64,000 nucleotides of DNA from JAIQFL01 sp035295745 (GTDB lineage Bacteria > Acidobacteriota > Terriglobia > Bryobacterales > Bryobacteraceae): positions 115,360 to 179,359 of the forward strand of contig DATGIL010000005.1 of NCBI GenBank assembly GCA_035295745.1. Reading direction: 5' to 3'. This document shows, one piece after another, positions 8,675 through 18,347 of this stretch. The position numbers and the translations under genes are program-made. The first letter of the stretch is position 1, and each line of letters starts with the position of its first letter. Under the pieces are notes generated by a model. It did not search any database, was not told the DNA's origin, and worked only from the letters and a program-made list of their open reading frames with translations.

Positions 8675-9619
8675 ATGATGCCCCTTCCTATGCTTGCCTA
8701 TACTATCGGCGTGGACCTCGGCGGCACCAACCTGCGGGCGGCGGCCATCGATCAGTCTGGTGCCATGCTCGATCGGATCTCGGGGTCGACCAACTTTACG
8801 GAGGGCCGCGAGGCGGTTCTGTCCGACATCGTGTCGGCCATCCAGATATTGCGCGAAAGGCATGGTGCCGCGGGACTTACCGGGATTGGCGTGGGCGTTC
8901 CCGGCTTCATTCGCATGAAGGAAGGCTACATCACCATGTCGAACAATCTGCCTTACCTTCAGAACTTTCCGGTGCGCGACGAGATTTCGCGACGCCTGGG
9001 CACGCGCGTTTTTCTGGAAAACGACGCCAATGCCGCCGCTCTAGGCGAGAAATGGATCGGCGCCGGCCGCGACGTGGACGACCTCGTGCTGCTCACTCTC
9101 GGCACTGGCGTAGGAGGCGGAATCATTTCCTGCGGGCGCGTGCTGCGCGGCGCGGTCGGCATGGCTGGGGAATTAGGACACATCACCGTGGTGCCGAGCG
9201 GTAATCCCTGCGGCTGCGGAAACCAGGGATGCCTTGAGAAACACGCCTCGGCCACGGCCGTTCGGGCCATGGCACGCCTGATGCAATTGGGCGATGAGTT
9301 GACCGCCAAAGACCTTTACGATTTGGCCCTGCAGCAGGGGGAGAAAGCGGAGAAGGCGCGCCGTATCTGGGCGGCGTTCGGCGGGTACCTGGGTATTGCC
9401 CTTGCCACCCTTGTGAATACCTTCAATTTTCCACTGTACCTTCTGAGTGGCGGTGTACTTCCGGCCTGGGAGCTATTCGCGCCGAGTATGTTGCGAACGG
9501 TCGAGGAGCGGTCGTTCACTTATCGCGCGACTAAGTCGGAGATGAGAATTGCGCAGGCGACCCTGGGAAACGAAGCGGGACTCTATGGGGCGGCGTACCT
9601 GCCTTGGTCGGAGAAGTAG
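8675..9619 (+). CDS. ROK-family sugar kinase (glucokinase-like)
   Basis: The 314-residue protein shows the ROK layout: the phosphate-binding GVDLGGTNLR near the N-terminus, LENDANAAALGE with the catalytic Asp in the middle, LTLGTGVGGGI, then the zinc-binding CGCGNQGCLE signature that defines ROK proteins. It should phosphorylate glucose or a related hexose with ATP in the cytoplasm, feeding glycolysis. As it has no N-terminal DNA-binding domain, it is a kinase rather than a ROK repressor. The start could also be the ATG five codons downstream (MLAYTIG). It is convergent with the beta-barrel protein, with a perfect hairpin between them. Confidence 0.92.
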   Translation: MMPLPMLAYTIGVDLGGTNLRAAAIDQSGAMLDRISGSTNFTEGREAVLSDIVSAIQILRERHGAAGLTGIGVGVPGFIRMKEGYITMSNNLPYLQNFPVRDEISRRLGTRVFLENDANAAALGEKWIGAGRDVDDLVLLTLGTGVGGGIISCGRVLRGAVGMAGELGHITVVPSGNPCGCGNQGCLEKHASATAVRAMARLMQLGDELTAKDLYDLALQQGEKAEKARRIWAAFGGYLGIALATLVNTFNFPLYLLSGGVLPAWELFAPSMLRTVEERSFTYRATKSEMRIAQATLGNEAGLYGAAYLPWSEK

Positions 9620-9722
9620 TTGTCTGGGGCTGCAAGATTCGGGAGCCGTTGGAACATCGCTTGGTGACGCGCGCGACGTGGCTCGCAGAAGAGCGGAAGT
9701 CATCACACCGGGCGGAGAAGTA

Positions 9723-9752
9723 GGTACCGCGAGTTTTGAAGCTCGCGGTACC
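9723..9752. terminator. Perfect 11-bp hairpin between convergent genes
   Basis: GGTACCGCGAG and CTCGCGGTACC pair perfectly around an 8-base loop (TTTTGAAG). It lies 103 bases past the ROK kinase stop and eight bases before the stop of the convergent beta-barrel gene, as expected for a bidirectional transcription barrier. There is no T-tract on either side, so classical intrinsic termination is not assured. Confidence 0.45.
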
Positions 9753-9760
9753 CGTAGTGA

Positions 9761-10375
9761 CTAATGCGCTCCGCCGAAACGGAACACCGGACCTACGCTA
9801 AAACGGAAGTTACTCTGTTTTTGCTTACTGAAGTCAGTTACGTAAAGTCCCGGTTCCACGCGCACAGCGATCAGCTTGCTGACCGTGACATCCACCGGAA
9901 CCGCTACCAGCATGGCGAATTTGGTTTGATTGAAGCCGCCATAACCAGCGCTGGCCAAGGCCTGAACCGCTGCCGGACTGGTATGCGTATCGAGGTTCAC
10001 CTGCCCGAATACGCCGCCCAGCAGGATCTTGGCCGCCGACTGCACTCTCGCCTTGTCCAAGAACCGGAATTGCGGCCCCGCCAGATAGCTGTACTCCTTG
10101 AAGTGAAGACTCGGTGAGCTGACCCCAGAGGGAGCCGGGATGTCTCCGAATACGGCCGAGATCTCCGCCCCCGCTCCAAACCACTTCGCGAAGTAGCCAC
10201 CCGCCGACCCCACCCAACCGTTGGCATTCTGGTTGGCCAGGGGAACTTCGGGGTTGACGTGCGCGTACGTGTAGCCGCCGAACAGCTCCGCGGTGTTCCC
10301 CTGTGCCGGAAGGCGGGGAACCAGGGCGAGCGCTAATCCCACGCTCGCCAGAAGGATCCGATTGTTCATTCGCAT
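9761..10375 (-). CDS. Small outer-membrane beta-barrel protein
   Basis: The 204-residue protein has a signal peptide (RILLASVGLALALVPRLPAQ) and a beta-rich body with the alternating pattern of an OmpA/OmpW-type 8-strand barrel (AELFGGYTYAHV at the start of the mature part, VKLIAVRVEPGLYV-type strands, ending FSVGPVFRFGGAH). AGGAAC lies about eight bases ahead of the ATG at 10375. It starts 23 bases after the stop of the TonB-dependent receptor on the same strand, so the two are probably co-transcribed. A structural or accessory porin role is likely; no ligand can be named. Confidence 0.75.
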   Translation of the reverse strand: MRMNNRILLASVGLALALVPRLPAQGNTAELFGGYTYAHVNPEVPLANQNANGWVGSAGGYFAKWFGAGAEISAVFGDIPAPSGVSSPSLHFKEYSYLAGPQFRFLDKARVQSAAKILLGGVFGQVNLDTHTSPAAVQALASAGYGGFNQTKFAMLVAVPVDVTVSKLIAVRVEPGLYVTDFSKQKQSNFRFSVGPVFRFGGAH

Positions 10376-10398
10376 GCTGTCTGTTCCTGAGTCTCCGC

Positions 10399-13300
10399 TT
10401 AGAAGTACATCTTCGCCGCCAGTTGGAAGAATCGCGGGAAGTTGCTTTGCGCCTGCGGTAGAATCCCGAAGGTCGCGCTGTTGAACGTCGTATTGATGGT
10501 CGGACCCGAGGCGGAGCCCAGAATCGGCGTATTGGTGAGGTTGAACGCTTCGCCGCGGAACGTCAGTTTATAACGCTCTCTGAAGGCTATGGTCTTGGTG
10601 AGCGCGATGTTCAACTGCGGCTTAGCGGGATACTCCACGTTGCCCGAGAACCTCTGCGGCAAAGCCGTGTTGCCATTGATCGATTGTGTGGGAAAGTTCG
10701 CATAGCAACTGGGATTGTTGTTGAACCAGTGCTGCGGCGTCTGCCCGGTTGGCTGCCCCGTGGTCGGGTCGACGTAGTGCGTGTAGTCGCCGCAGAAGTT
10801 GATGGCTTGTGGCAGTCCGATCGCGTTGCCGGAAATGTACGACAGGATGTAATCGGCGCGCCAGCCGCTGATGATCTTGTCGGTCACACCCGTCACACCA
10901 TTCCCGAATTTGCGGCCCTTGCCAATCGGCAGATCCCAAACGCCGTTCAAAGCGATTTCCTGGGGCTGGTTGGAGGAATCGAAATCAAACCGCAGGTTCT
11001 GCGTCGGGTCTTGCGGATGGAGTTGCAAAGTTGCGGTCTGCGCGCCAGGTCCGAGCACCAGGTTGGCGCCCGTCGTGGTTTGCCACGATTGTCCGATGCA
11101 GCAGGTCTGGGCGTACTCCTTGCTGAAGGTCCAGGCTAGCGTGAACGTCATCACCCCGAGGCTGCTGTCGGCGCTTCCGAAGGCACGTTTTTCCAGCCGC
11201 ACTTGAAGAGCGTCGGACCGGAAATACCGGTCTGCCAGATCGCCATTCGACCAGCCGCCCCACAGCGGATAGTTATTCATGAGGGTCTGCGCCGAGAGCG
11301 TGGTCGATGAGCCGCGGGTGGTCGTCGAAGGCAGAAGCCCGAGGAATGGATTTGCCAACTGACGCGTGAAGAAGGTGGGGTCAGCCATGGCGATCTGCTG
11401 CAACTGCAGGCCGAAGGAGTCCTGCGGATTACCGAGGTCCTGGCTGTCGCGATCGTAGAGCGCGTAGTTGCCCGCGAAGGACGCGTCGAGCACGATATTG
11501 CTCGGGAGTTGCTGCTGGACTCCCAGGGAGTATTGATAGGTTCGCGGAGTCTTATAGTGCAGCCAGTCGCTGTTGAACCCCTGCCCCAGATTGGCATTGG
11601 GATCCGCGGAACCTGGTGCGGACGTCAGTCCCAGAGGATACGGATTCACCAGGGAATAAGGCCCGGTGGGAGAACCGCTCGCGCACAGGTTGTTGCCCAA
11701 CCCGCTGATCGGGTTGAAGCACGCCGACGGGAGCGGGATTCCGTTCACCGTGAACGAACTCTGGTACTGCGTGGTCTGGCTAAAACCGGTCTGGCTGTTG
11801 TTGTTCTTGGTGTCGGATTGATAGAACACACCAGCACCGCCGCGAATCACAGTCTTGTTGCCAATCCGGTAGGCAAAGCCGATACGGGGAGCTGCCGTGG
11901 TCCAGTCGGTGTATCGGCTGCGGGTGGGAGCGCCGTTCTGACCGGCGAACTGCCACACGCCATACAAGGCGCCGGGCGGGTTGGGATACGGGTACTTCGG
12001 ATTGGTGGCATCGTAGGCAGCCTTGTCCGCCTGCCATTGCGCCAGAATCTGATTGCTCAGCGGATTCACGACGCTCATATTGAACTGCGAGGCCATCCGG
12101 TTATAGCGCTCCAGATACGGGATCTGCACTTCATAACGCAATCCGATGTTCACCGTCAGGCGATTGTTGACATGCCAATCGTCATGCGCGTAAATCGCGT
12201 AGAACGGGCGGCTGATGTAATAGCTGGCGTTGTTATCGATGCTGCCGGCCGTCGTCGTGCCTTGGGCTTGAGGGTATCCCAGGAGCAGGGAGGCCACACC
12301 CAGATAGGTGTCGGTACCGCCGTTGGTAGTGGAGGCATGGTCCGTAGCCTGCTGCGTCCAGCCTTGACCGAATTCGAATGTCCCGTAAGCGTTCCCCGGC
12401 GCCACATTGCCTTTCGCCTCGTAGCTCACTTCGCCGCCGAATCGCAGAGAGTGAGATCCCTTCGTCCAGGTCACGCTCGGAATGAAGAACCAGCGATTGT
12501 AGGGCGACCAGCTATAGCTTCCGGAACCGAACAGCGCACCGGTGAAGCCCGCAATATTGATATTCGGAATCACCCCGGCGCTTACCGTCGGCGCGTGCGG
12601 CATATTCGTCATGCCAACCGAGGCGGCGGTGATCGACTGCGCTGCCGCCGTGTACCCGGGAGTCAACTGCACGAAGCGGAAATAGCTGGCTTTGATGTCG
12701 AGTACCGCCGACGACGAAATCACGTGGGTCTCGTCCAGGTTCAGGCCCGTGAAGGTGCGGTTGTTATCGGTGTTGCCGGTGGCCAGCGGCGGCGGATACT
12801 GCGTGGACGAGCGGAATTCGTAGCCGTGGAATTCGGTGAACATGGCGTTGAACTTGTCCCGGTCGCCGAAGTTGTGATCCCAGCGGATGATTGGCTGGTT
12901 GTACCAGTAGCGGCCGTAGTTGTTCGCGTTCACGTAGTTATTGCTGATTCCCGCCGTTCCCTGCCCGGGAGAATTGGGAGCCGGCAGATAAGACAAGATC
13001 TTGAGACCCACGGGGCTGAGGCGGCTCTGCGGAATCACATCGCCCGGAAACGGATCGCGCCAGTAGGCCGATCCGTTGCTGCCCGTACAGGGCTCGGTCG
13101 CCGCGCCGCAAGCGTGCGTGGTGAGCGGATCGAAGACCTGCATATTGTGGTTCGCGAAGTGCTGCCCGTCGCGCATATCCAGCGGCACATCCGTGGTTCC
13201 GGAACCGGGAAACGGCACCACTTCCTGCCATCCTTCGAAGCTGGCAAAAATGAAATCCTTGTCCTTGCGGATCGGGCCGCCAAACACGCCGCCGAACTGG

Positions 13301-14160
13301 TTCTGATTATGCCGGCCTTTCTTGGCGCCCGCGATGTTGTTCTGGAAGAAATTGGCGTCGAGCAAGCGATTGCGGAAGTAGTCGTACACATCGCCGTGCC
13401 AGTTGTTGGTGCCGCCGCGAATCGTCGTGTTCACCATGCCACCGGCCTCGTGGCCGATCGATGCGTCATAGGCTGTCGTGACGGCCTTGAACTCCTGAAT
13501 GGCGTCGACGCTGGGAGCGAATTCCCATTGGCTGCCGTTATCGCTGATCGGGGTGCCGTTGAGCATGAACACGTTGTTGCCGTTGCCCTGCCGCGCACCA
13601 TTGAACTTGTAGCTGCTGTTCACGTCCCAGCCGCGCGTCCCCGAAAATCCCGATGCGCCGAACTGCTGCTGCCCGAAGATCACGCCCGGCGTCAGCGTCA
13701 GCAGCATGTAGCTCTGGCGGCCATTGAGCGGCAGTTCCTGAGTCCGGATTGGATCGAATTCGAGTCCGCGATTGGCGTCGGCGCCTTCGATGATTTCCTG
13801 CTGTCCGGTTACCGTAATCTCGGTAGTCGACTGGCCGACGGCCAACTGCAGCGGCAGCGCCAACCGTTGACCGACCTCCAGCGTAATCGCCTCACGTTTC
13901 AACGTTTGAAACCCGGTAGCCGTCACTTCGACGTTATAGAGACCGGGAAGCAGGTACGGAATCGTGTAGAACCCGTCCGAGTTGGTCTTGGTTTCGCTGG
14001 TGTTGTTGGTGGCCGTAAAGAGCGCCTTCACGGTCGCGCCAGGAATTGCTGCTCCACTTGGATCGGTCACCGTTCCGGAAAGCGTTGCGCGATCTTGCGC
14101 CAACAACCCCACCGGGAGCAGAAGAAGCGCAACAATCTTGGTCAAGCTTCGAATCGCCAT
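10399..14160 (-). CDS. Oar-like TonB-dependent receptor with carboxypeptidase-regulatory domain
   Basis: The product is about 1253 residues. It has a signal peptide (IVALLLLPVGLLAQ), then a carboxypeptidase-regulatory-like domain (about 25-110: LSGTVTDPSGAAIPGATV ... DGFYTIPYLLPGLYNVEV), a plug domain (about 120-260: TQELPLNGRQSYMLLTLTPG), and a long 22-strand-type barrel ending in the aromatic AAKMYF. This architecture is typical of acidobacterial Oar-like receptors, thought to import large or complex nutrients across the outer membrane using TonB energy. The ATG at 14160 is chosen over one 12 codons upstream because AAAGGGG lies about five bases ahead. The small barrel gene follows in the same transcript. 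Confidence 0.93.
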   Translation of the reverse strand: MAIRSLTKIVALLLLPVGLLAQDRATLSGTVTDPSGAAIPGATVKALFTATNNTSETKTNSDGFYTIPYLLPGLYNVEVTATGFQTLKREAITLEVGQRLALPLQLAVGQSTTEITVTGQQEIIEGADANRGLEFDPIRTQELPLNGRQSYMLLTLTPGVIFGQQQFGASGFSGTRGWDVNSSYKFNGARQGNGNNVFMLNGTPISDNGSQWEFAPSVDAIQEFKAVTTAYDASIGHEAGGMVNTTIRGGTNNWHGDVYDYFRNRLLDANFFQNNIAGAKKGRHNQNQFGGVFGGPIRKDKDFIFASFEGWQEVVPFPGSGTTDVPLDMRDGQHFANHNMQVFDPLTTHACGAATEPCTGSNGSAYWRDPFPGDVIPQSRLSPVGLKILSYLPAPNSPGQGTAGISNNYVNANNYGRYWYNQPIIRWDHNFGDRDKFNAMFTEFHGYEFRSSTQYPPPLATGNTDNNRTFTGLNLDETHVISSSAVLDIKASYFRFVQLTPGYTAAAQSITAASVGMTNMPHAPTVSAGVIPNINIAGFTGALFGSGSYSWSPYNRWFFIPSVTWTKGSHSLRFGGEVSYEAKGNVAPGNAYGTFEFGQGWTQQATDHASTTNGGTDTYLGVASLLLGYPQAQGTTTAGSIDNNASYYISRPFYAIYAHDDWHVNNRLTVNIGLRYEVQIPYLERYNRMASQFNMSVVNPLSNQILAQWQADKAAYDATNPKYPYPNPPGALYGVWQFAGQNGAPTRSRYTDWTTAAPRIGFAYRIGNKTVIRGGAGVFYQSDTKNNNSQTGFSQTTQYQSSFTVNGIPLPSACFNPISGLGNNLCASGSPTGPYSLVNPYPLGLTSAPGSADPNANLGQGFNSDWLHYKTPRTYQYSLGVQQQLPSNIVLDASFAGNYALYDRDSQDLGNPQDSFGLQLQQIAMADPTFFTRQLANPFLGLLPSTTTRGSSTTLSAQTLMNNYPLWGGWSNGDLADRYFRSDALQVRLEKRAFGSADSSLGVMTFTLAWTFSKEYAQTCCIGQSWQTTTGANLVLGPGAQTATLQLHPQDPTQNLRFDFDSSNQPQEIALNGVWDLPIGKGRKFGNGVTGVTDKIISGWRADYILSYISGNAIGLPQAINFCGDYTHYVDPTTGQPTGQTPQHWFNNNPSCYANFPTQSINGNTALPQRFSGNVEYPAKPQLNIALTKTIAFRERYKLTFRGEAFNLTNTPILGSASGPTINTTFNSATFGILPQAQSNFPRFFQLAAKMYF

Positions 14161-14640
14161 GTTTCCCCTTTGATGGTTTAGCAGAGAGTTCCCCAACCCT
14201 CACAACGGAGGGTCGCATCCCCATGTTTTGCTGAAGTTCACAACCGCGCGGTGCCATTTTTCACGCCCGCGGCGCGCTTGCATAAACACCGAAAATCCTA
14301 GAGGCATTCCTCGGTGGCAATAATCAGATGTGAATCTCGAATGTTAATAGATTTCGTTCTCATCATACGGCAAGCCTGGAGTGGATGACAAGAGAATTTA
14401 GCCGAGGAAGTCCATTGTTTTCATGGCGGTAAAATTCCATTTCTGGTATTTCACACCTGTGCCGATTCTGCAACTTGTATCTGATTGGAACCAGTAGGCG
14501 AATTTGAATTAAACGTTTACTGGCTGTCATGGAGTGACGCCCAATTGGGGGACTATCGAGCGTTCGCCGACCTAATGTTCAGCATTACTAAAGATTACCT
14601 TCAGAAAAACTACGTTCGAAACCGCACGCTACAGGCTGTC
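14161..14640. other. Intergenic region upstream of the TonB receptor
   Basis: About 480 bases between the receptor start and the 3' end of the YeiH-type gene. It should contain the receptor promoter. It is more AT-rich than the flanking genes, but no clear sigma-70 boxes or palindromes stand out. A plus-strand frame beginning near 14485 runs into the antisense side of the YeiH gene and is not supported as a gene. Confidence 0.5.
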
Positions 14641-15819
14641 CTACAACAGCAGACGGATCAGCAGCAGGCTGGTCAGCCCCAAAATCACCGTGGCGGCCGT
14701 CCCCGTAGCCACCGCAGATCCCCCCGTGTGCGCGAGGAAGCGAATGTTCACTTCCATCCCCATCGCAGCCATCGACAGTGTCAAGAGAAGCTCTCCCAAA
14801 TTCGTCAGCACATCCTGCAATGGAAACGAACCGAAGCGAAACTGCAGAACAGGGAACAGGCCGAACGTATTACATAAGGACAGCGCAACGAAACCGTAAA
14901 GGAAAGCAGGTACCAGCGACCGGTAATTGAGCGCCATCGCCGTACCGCGTTGGCGCGAATACGATAATCCGACAATGAACAAAAACGGCGCCAACAGCGT
15001 GACCCGCACCAGCTTTACCAGGGTCGCCAGTGCACCCGCCTGGGCGCTGTAAGCAAAGCCTGCCGCCACCACTTGCGGAACGGCGTGAATGGTCGTCCCC
15101 GCCCACACGCCAAAGGCATCGTCCTTGAGATGCATCAGCCCGCCGAGAACCGGCAGCACGAACATCAGCACCAGTCCCAAAATGTTGATTGTGCCGATCG
15201 AGAGCATCAGGTCCTGATCTTCGGCCTCAATCAGCGGCGCCACGGCAACGATCGCGCTGGTCCCGCAGATCGCGGTACCCGCACCAATTAAAAGTCCTGC
15301 GCGTCGGCCCAGTTTGGCAATGCGCGCCAGCCAGATGGTCGCCACGGTCGCGACTGCCATACAGGCAACCGTAATCAGGAGCGCGTTTGTCCCGATCGAA
15401 GCGGCGCGCAGCAGATTCAACCCGGCGCCGGTCAACACAATGGTGATCGGAATGATTCGCCGCGCCTGTTGCTTGGCAACCTGGATGGTAGCCTTCGGCA
15501 AGGGCAGCACATTCCGGACGAGCGCTCCAATCAGGATGGCGATGATCGCGGCGCTGACCGGGTAGCGGGAGCCGGACCCGCTGACGACGCGAAATGGAGG
15601 CACCGGCAGGTAGTGGATCGCGTAGGAGATGCCCGCGACTCCAGCCGCAGGAAGATAGGCCCACCAGGGTGACGGTTCGGTGGCAACGACAACGCGTGGT
15701 CTCTTCTGGGGATCCGGCAGTCGCGGCAGACCCTCCATCGAGTCGAGCGAGAGCAGAGCTTCATCACTGATGTAACCGAAGGATGGACTTCTGTGCAGGG
15801 CAGCACCTCGCGAAGACAA
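14641..15819 (-). CDS. YeiH-type putative sulfate exporter family membrane protein
   Basis: The 392-residue protein has about ten membrane segments after a 55-residue hydrophilic N-terminus. Signature stretches of the family (UPF0324/Cons_hypoth698) are present: GTAICGTSAIVAVAP in the middle and GTTIHAVPQVVAAG after it. Members are called putative sulfate exporters, but the substrate is weakly supported. The long N-terminal extension (SDEALLSLDSMEGLPRLPD) is unusual, and the true start may lie at a downstream Met such as MEGLPRL. The gene is divergent from the glycosidase-like gene. Confidence 0.85.
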   Translation of the reverse strand: MSSRGAALHRSPSFGYISDEALLSLDSMEGLPRLPDPQKRPRVVVATEPSPWWAYLPAAGVAGISYAIHYLPVPPFRVVSGSGSRYPVSAAIIAILIGALVRNVLPLPKATIQVAKQQARRIIPITIVLTGAGLNLLRAASIGTNALLITVACMAVATVATIWLARIAKLGRRAGLLIGAGTAICGTSAIVAVAPLIEAEDQDLMLSIGTINILGLVLMFVLPVLGGLMHLKDDAFGVWAGTTIHAVPQVVAAGFAYSAQAGALATLVKLVRVTLLAPFLFIVGLSYSRQRGTAMALNYRSLVPAFLYGFVALSLCNTFGLFPVLQFRFGSFPLQDVLTNLGELLLTLSMAAMGMEVNIRFLAHTGGSAVATGTAATVILGLTSLLLIRLLL

Positions 15820-16133
15820 ACGAGTAGTATAACGTGCTCTCTTCGCGTCGATTCCAAGCCGCTACTCTGGAGCGCTCACTCGAGGATCGACTCGGGACAC
15901 GACTGCTGAGAGCATCCATATTTCCGACTCGCGGAATTTCCACCATCGGCCAGCCGGCACTCGCGGCAGAATCGGCCTATGCTGCAGTACGCCGCCCGGC
16001 GCCCCCCGGATCATTGCTCCGCAAGTCAGGGAGATAGACTCTGGCGCTACCCGGAGAGCAGGCCGTGAGAAACTGATCGCGGCCGCACCGCCGACCGGTG
16101 CGAGGTGTTGCCGGAGGCGGTAAACTGTTCGGA
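15820..16133. other. Divergent intergenic region
   Basis: About 310 bases between the YeiH-type gene and the secreted glycosidase-like gene. Both promoters must be here. I see no convincing gene, palindrome or promoter boxes; GGAGG at 16113-16117 lies somewhat too far from the ATG at 16134 to be certain as its ribosome site. Confidence 0.4.
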
Positions 16134-18347
16134 ATGATGCGGATGAGAGTATGGGGCTTCCGAGTATTCATTTGGCTTTGCGCCGGTGCCTCCTGCGTCG
16201 TAGGGGCTGTCCGTAAGCCGCTGGGCGTGTACGTGCACGTTTATGTAGCCGATGTAATCGCTAGCTATCCCGGAAAGGCGCCCTCGGGGCCGGCGTTGCA
16301 TACCTACCTGCAGAGTGTTTATGCCGGGCTGTTAGCGGACCCGGCGATCGCGGGAATTGCGTTCGGCGCTCACTGGGATCAAGCACAGCCATCGAGCGGG
16401 ACCGCGGCAAGCAGTTTCGATTGGAGCTACCTGGACGACGTTTTCACGGCGGCATCGGCGGCGCACAAGACTATCCAGCTCATTATGACGCCGGGAGTGG
16501 ATGCGCCTGCGTGGCTGATGGCGCAACTGCCATCGTGCGATCCGCTGTTCACGACGGGGAGCGCCCCTGCCAATTGCGGTTCGGTTACGTTCGCAGGGTT
16601 TCCGGAGCAGCAGCGCGCGGATACCAACGTGATGCCGCTGCCGTGGAACACGGTATACCAGCAAGCGTGGACGGCCTTCCTGACCAGCCTGAATGCGCGC
16701 TATGGATCGAATCCGGCGTTGGTGGCTGTGGCGATCGCTGGCCCAATTTGCGCCTCGGATGAGATGATCCTCCCGACGACTGTCAATACGCCAGCGCCAC
16801 AACCTTCCGGGTTGGCGCCGGACGACATGTGGGCGGTGCTGATTCAACACTCGTTCCCCACGAACGCGTCATACCAGAAGAGCAACCAGGCCTTCATCGA
16901 CGCGTGGAAGCAGGCGATCGATGCGGCGGAGAGTATCTTCACCGATGTGACCTTGTTTCTTGGGCCGGACGCGGCCCAGGATTTGCCCACGTACGGGCTG
17001 ACGTCGGTAACGCCGCACGCGGACAATACGCTGTTCGCGCTTGAGTGCGCTAACGCGTTGAAGACCAATTTGGTCTCGTGCGAAGCCAAGACGGAGATCC
17101 TGTCGTATTTTGTGACGGTAAATGGTCCGAACGCGAAGGGTACACAGGTTGGGGGAATGACGGCGTCGAGCCCGAACGTGAACGGCAATATTGGTGTGCC
17201 TGGCGTCAAGACGCTGACGTCGCTCACTCCGGCGCCGGCGGTTCCCTTTGTGGGCGGGGCGGAGTTCGATCACCCAATTTCCGAAAGCAGAACGATTCAG
17301 CAGACGGGATGTCCCGACGGAAACAGCGATTGCGCGGGGCTAACGATAGAAGAAGCGGCGTACAACGTGCTGACGGTCTTCTTCAATCAGACTCCGGCGG
17401 CCGCGTTCTATGGAGGAACAGTGGGGACTGCGCCGATCCAATACCTGGACATTCCGATGAGCGACCTGCAATATGCGCAGGCCACGGCGTGTCCGTCGAC
17501 GGCGAGTCCGTTCCTGGGGAACACTTCGCTTGAGGATCTGTACACTCGGGCGAGCAGGGACCTGTTCGCGATGGCGGGGCAGATGACGGTGCTGCCTCCA
17601 TCGACCTGCACGAAGACTGCACCGGCGCCCGCGATCAGCCTGGTGGCCAACGCGGAGGGGGAAGCGCCCGTGGTTGCGCCGAATACCTGGGTGGAGATCA
17701 AGGGATCGAATCTGGCGGCGCCGGGAGACGCACGGATCTGGCAGGGATCGGACTTCAGCGCGGGCGGGCTGACGATGCCGACGCAGTTGGACGGCGTGAG
17801 CGCGACGGTGAACGGCAAAGCCGCGTATGTCTACTACATCAGCCCGACACAGGTGAACATTTTGACGCCGCCCGATTCGATATCGGGATCGGTTCCGGTG
17901 CGCCTGAGTTACGGCGGGCAGACGAGCGCCGCCTTCATGGCGCAAGCGCAGGTGCTGGCGCCGGCATTCTTCGTGTTCAATGGCGGCCCGTACGTGGCGG
18001 CGATACATACCAACGGCACATACATCGGGCCAGTGTCGCTGTACCCGGGGGCGACGACACCGGCGAAACCAGGGGAGACGATCGCGATCTACGCGGATGG
18101 GTTCGGAACGACGAACTCGCCGGTGCAGAGCGGGTCGGTGACGCAGTCGGGCGTACTGACGCCCGTGCCGACGGTGACAATCGGCGGGGTTGCGGCGGTG
18201 GTGCAGTTCGCTGGGCTGGTAGGGCCGGGCGAGTTCCAGTTCAACGTGGTTGTGCCGGCGGGGTTAGGCAACGGTGACCAGGCGATTATGGCGACTTACA
18301 ACGGCGCGTCGACGCAGGCGGGCACTTTGCTGACGGTCCACAACTGA
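16134..18347 (+). CDS. Secreted glycosidase-like protein with Solibacter C-terminal domain
   Basis: The product is about 737 residues. A signal peptide (FRVFIWLCAGASCVVGAV) is followed by a barrel-like domain (about 30-480) reminiscent of clan-A glycoside hydrolases: GIAFGAHWDQ, FDWSYLDDVFTAA, IQLIMTPGVDAPAWL and ALVAVAIAGP are arranged like successive barrel strands. The catalytic acids are not obvious, so activity is unproven. Residues about 510-737 are a TIGR03437-like domain (NTWVEIKGSNLA, PTQVNILTPP, AIYADGFG, FQFNVVVPAG), a marker of Solibacter-type exoproteins. Starts at 16134, 16137 and 16143 are all possible. Likely an extracellular glycan-handling protein. Confidence 0.78.
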   Translation: MMRMRVWGFRVFIWLCAGASCVVGAVRKPLGVYVHVYVADVIASYPGKAPSGPALHTYLQSVYAGLLADPAIAGIAFGAHWDQAQPSSGTAASSFDWSYLDDVFTAASAAHKTIQLIMTPGVDAPAWLMAQLPSCDPLFTTGSAPANCGSVTFAGFPEQQRADTNVMPLPWNTVYQQAWTAFLTSLNARYGSNPALVAVAIAGPICASDEMILPTTVNTPAPQPSGLAPDDMWAVLIQHSFPTNASYQKSNQAFIDAWKQAIDAAESIFTDVTLFLGPDAAQDLPTYGLTSVTPHADNTLFALECANALKTNLVSCEAKTEILSYFVTVNGPNAKGTQVGGMTASSPNVNGNIGVPGVKTLTSLTPAPAVPFVGGAEFDHPISESRTIQQTGCPDGNSDCAGLTIEEAAYNVLTVFFNQTPAAAFYGGTVGTAPIQYLDIPMSDLQYAQATACPSTASPFLGNTSLEDLYTRASRDLFAMAGQMTVLPPSTCTKTAPAPAISLVANAEGEAPVVAPNTWVEIKGSNLAAPGDARIWQGSDFSAGGLTMPTQLDGVSATVNGKAAYVYYISPTQVNILTPPDSISGSVPVRLSYGGQTSAAFMAQAQVLAPAFFVFNGGPYVAAIHTNGTYIGPVSLYPGATTPAKPGETIAIYADGFGTTNSPVQSGSVTQSGVLTPVPTVTIGGVAAVVQFAGLVGPGEFQFNVVVPAGLGNGDQAIMATYNGASTQAGTLLTVHN

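Noticed and set aside
11509..14181. 890-codon plus-strand frame
   Set aside because: Antisense to the TonB-dependent receptor, whose domains are clear; the plus frame is rich in Arg and Val and resembles nothing.
14485..14877. Plus-strand frame of 130 codons
   Set aside because: Most of it is antisense to the YeiH-type gene; only the first 50 codons lie in the gap and no ribosome site is seen.
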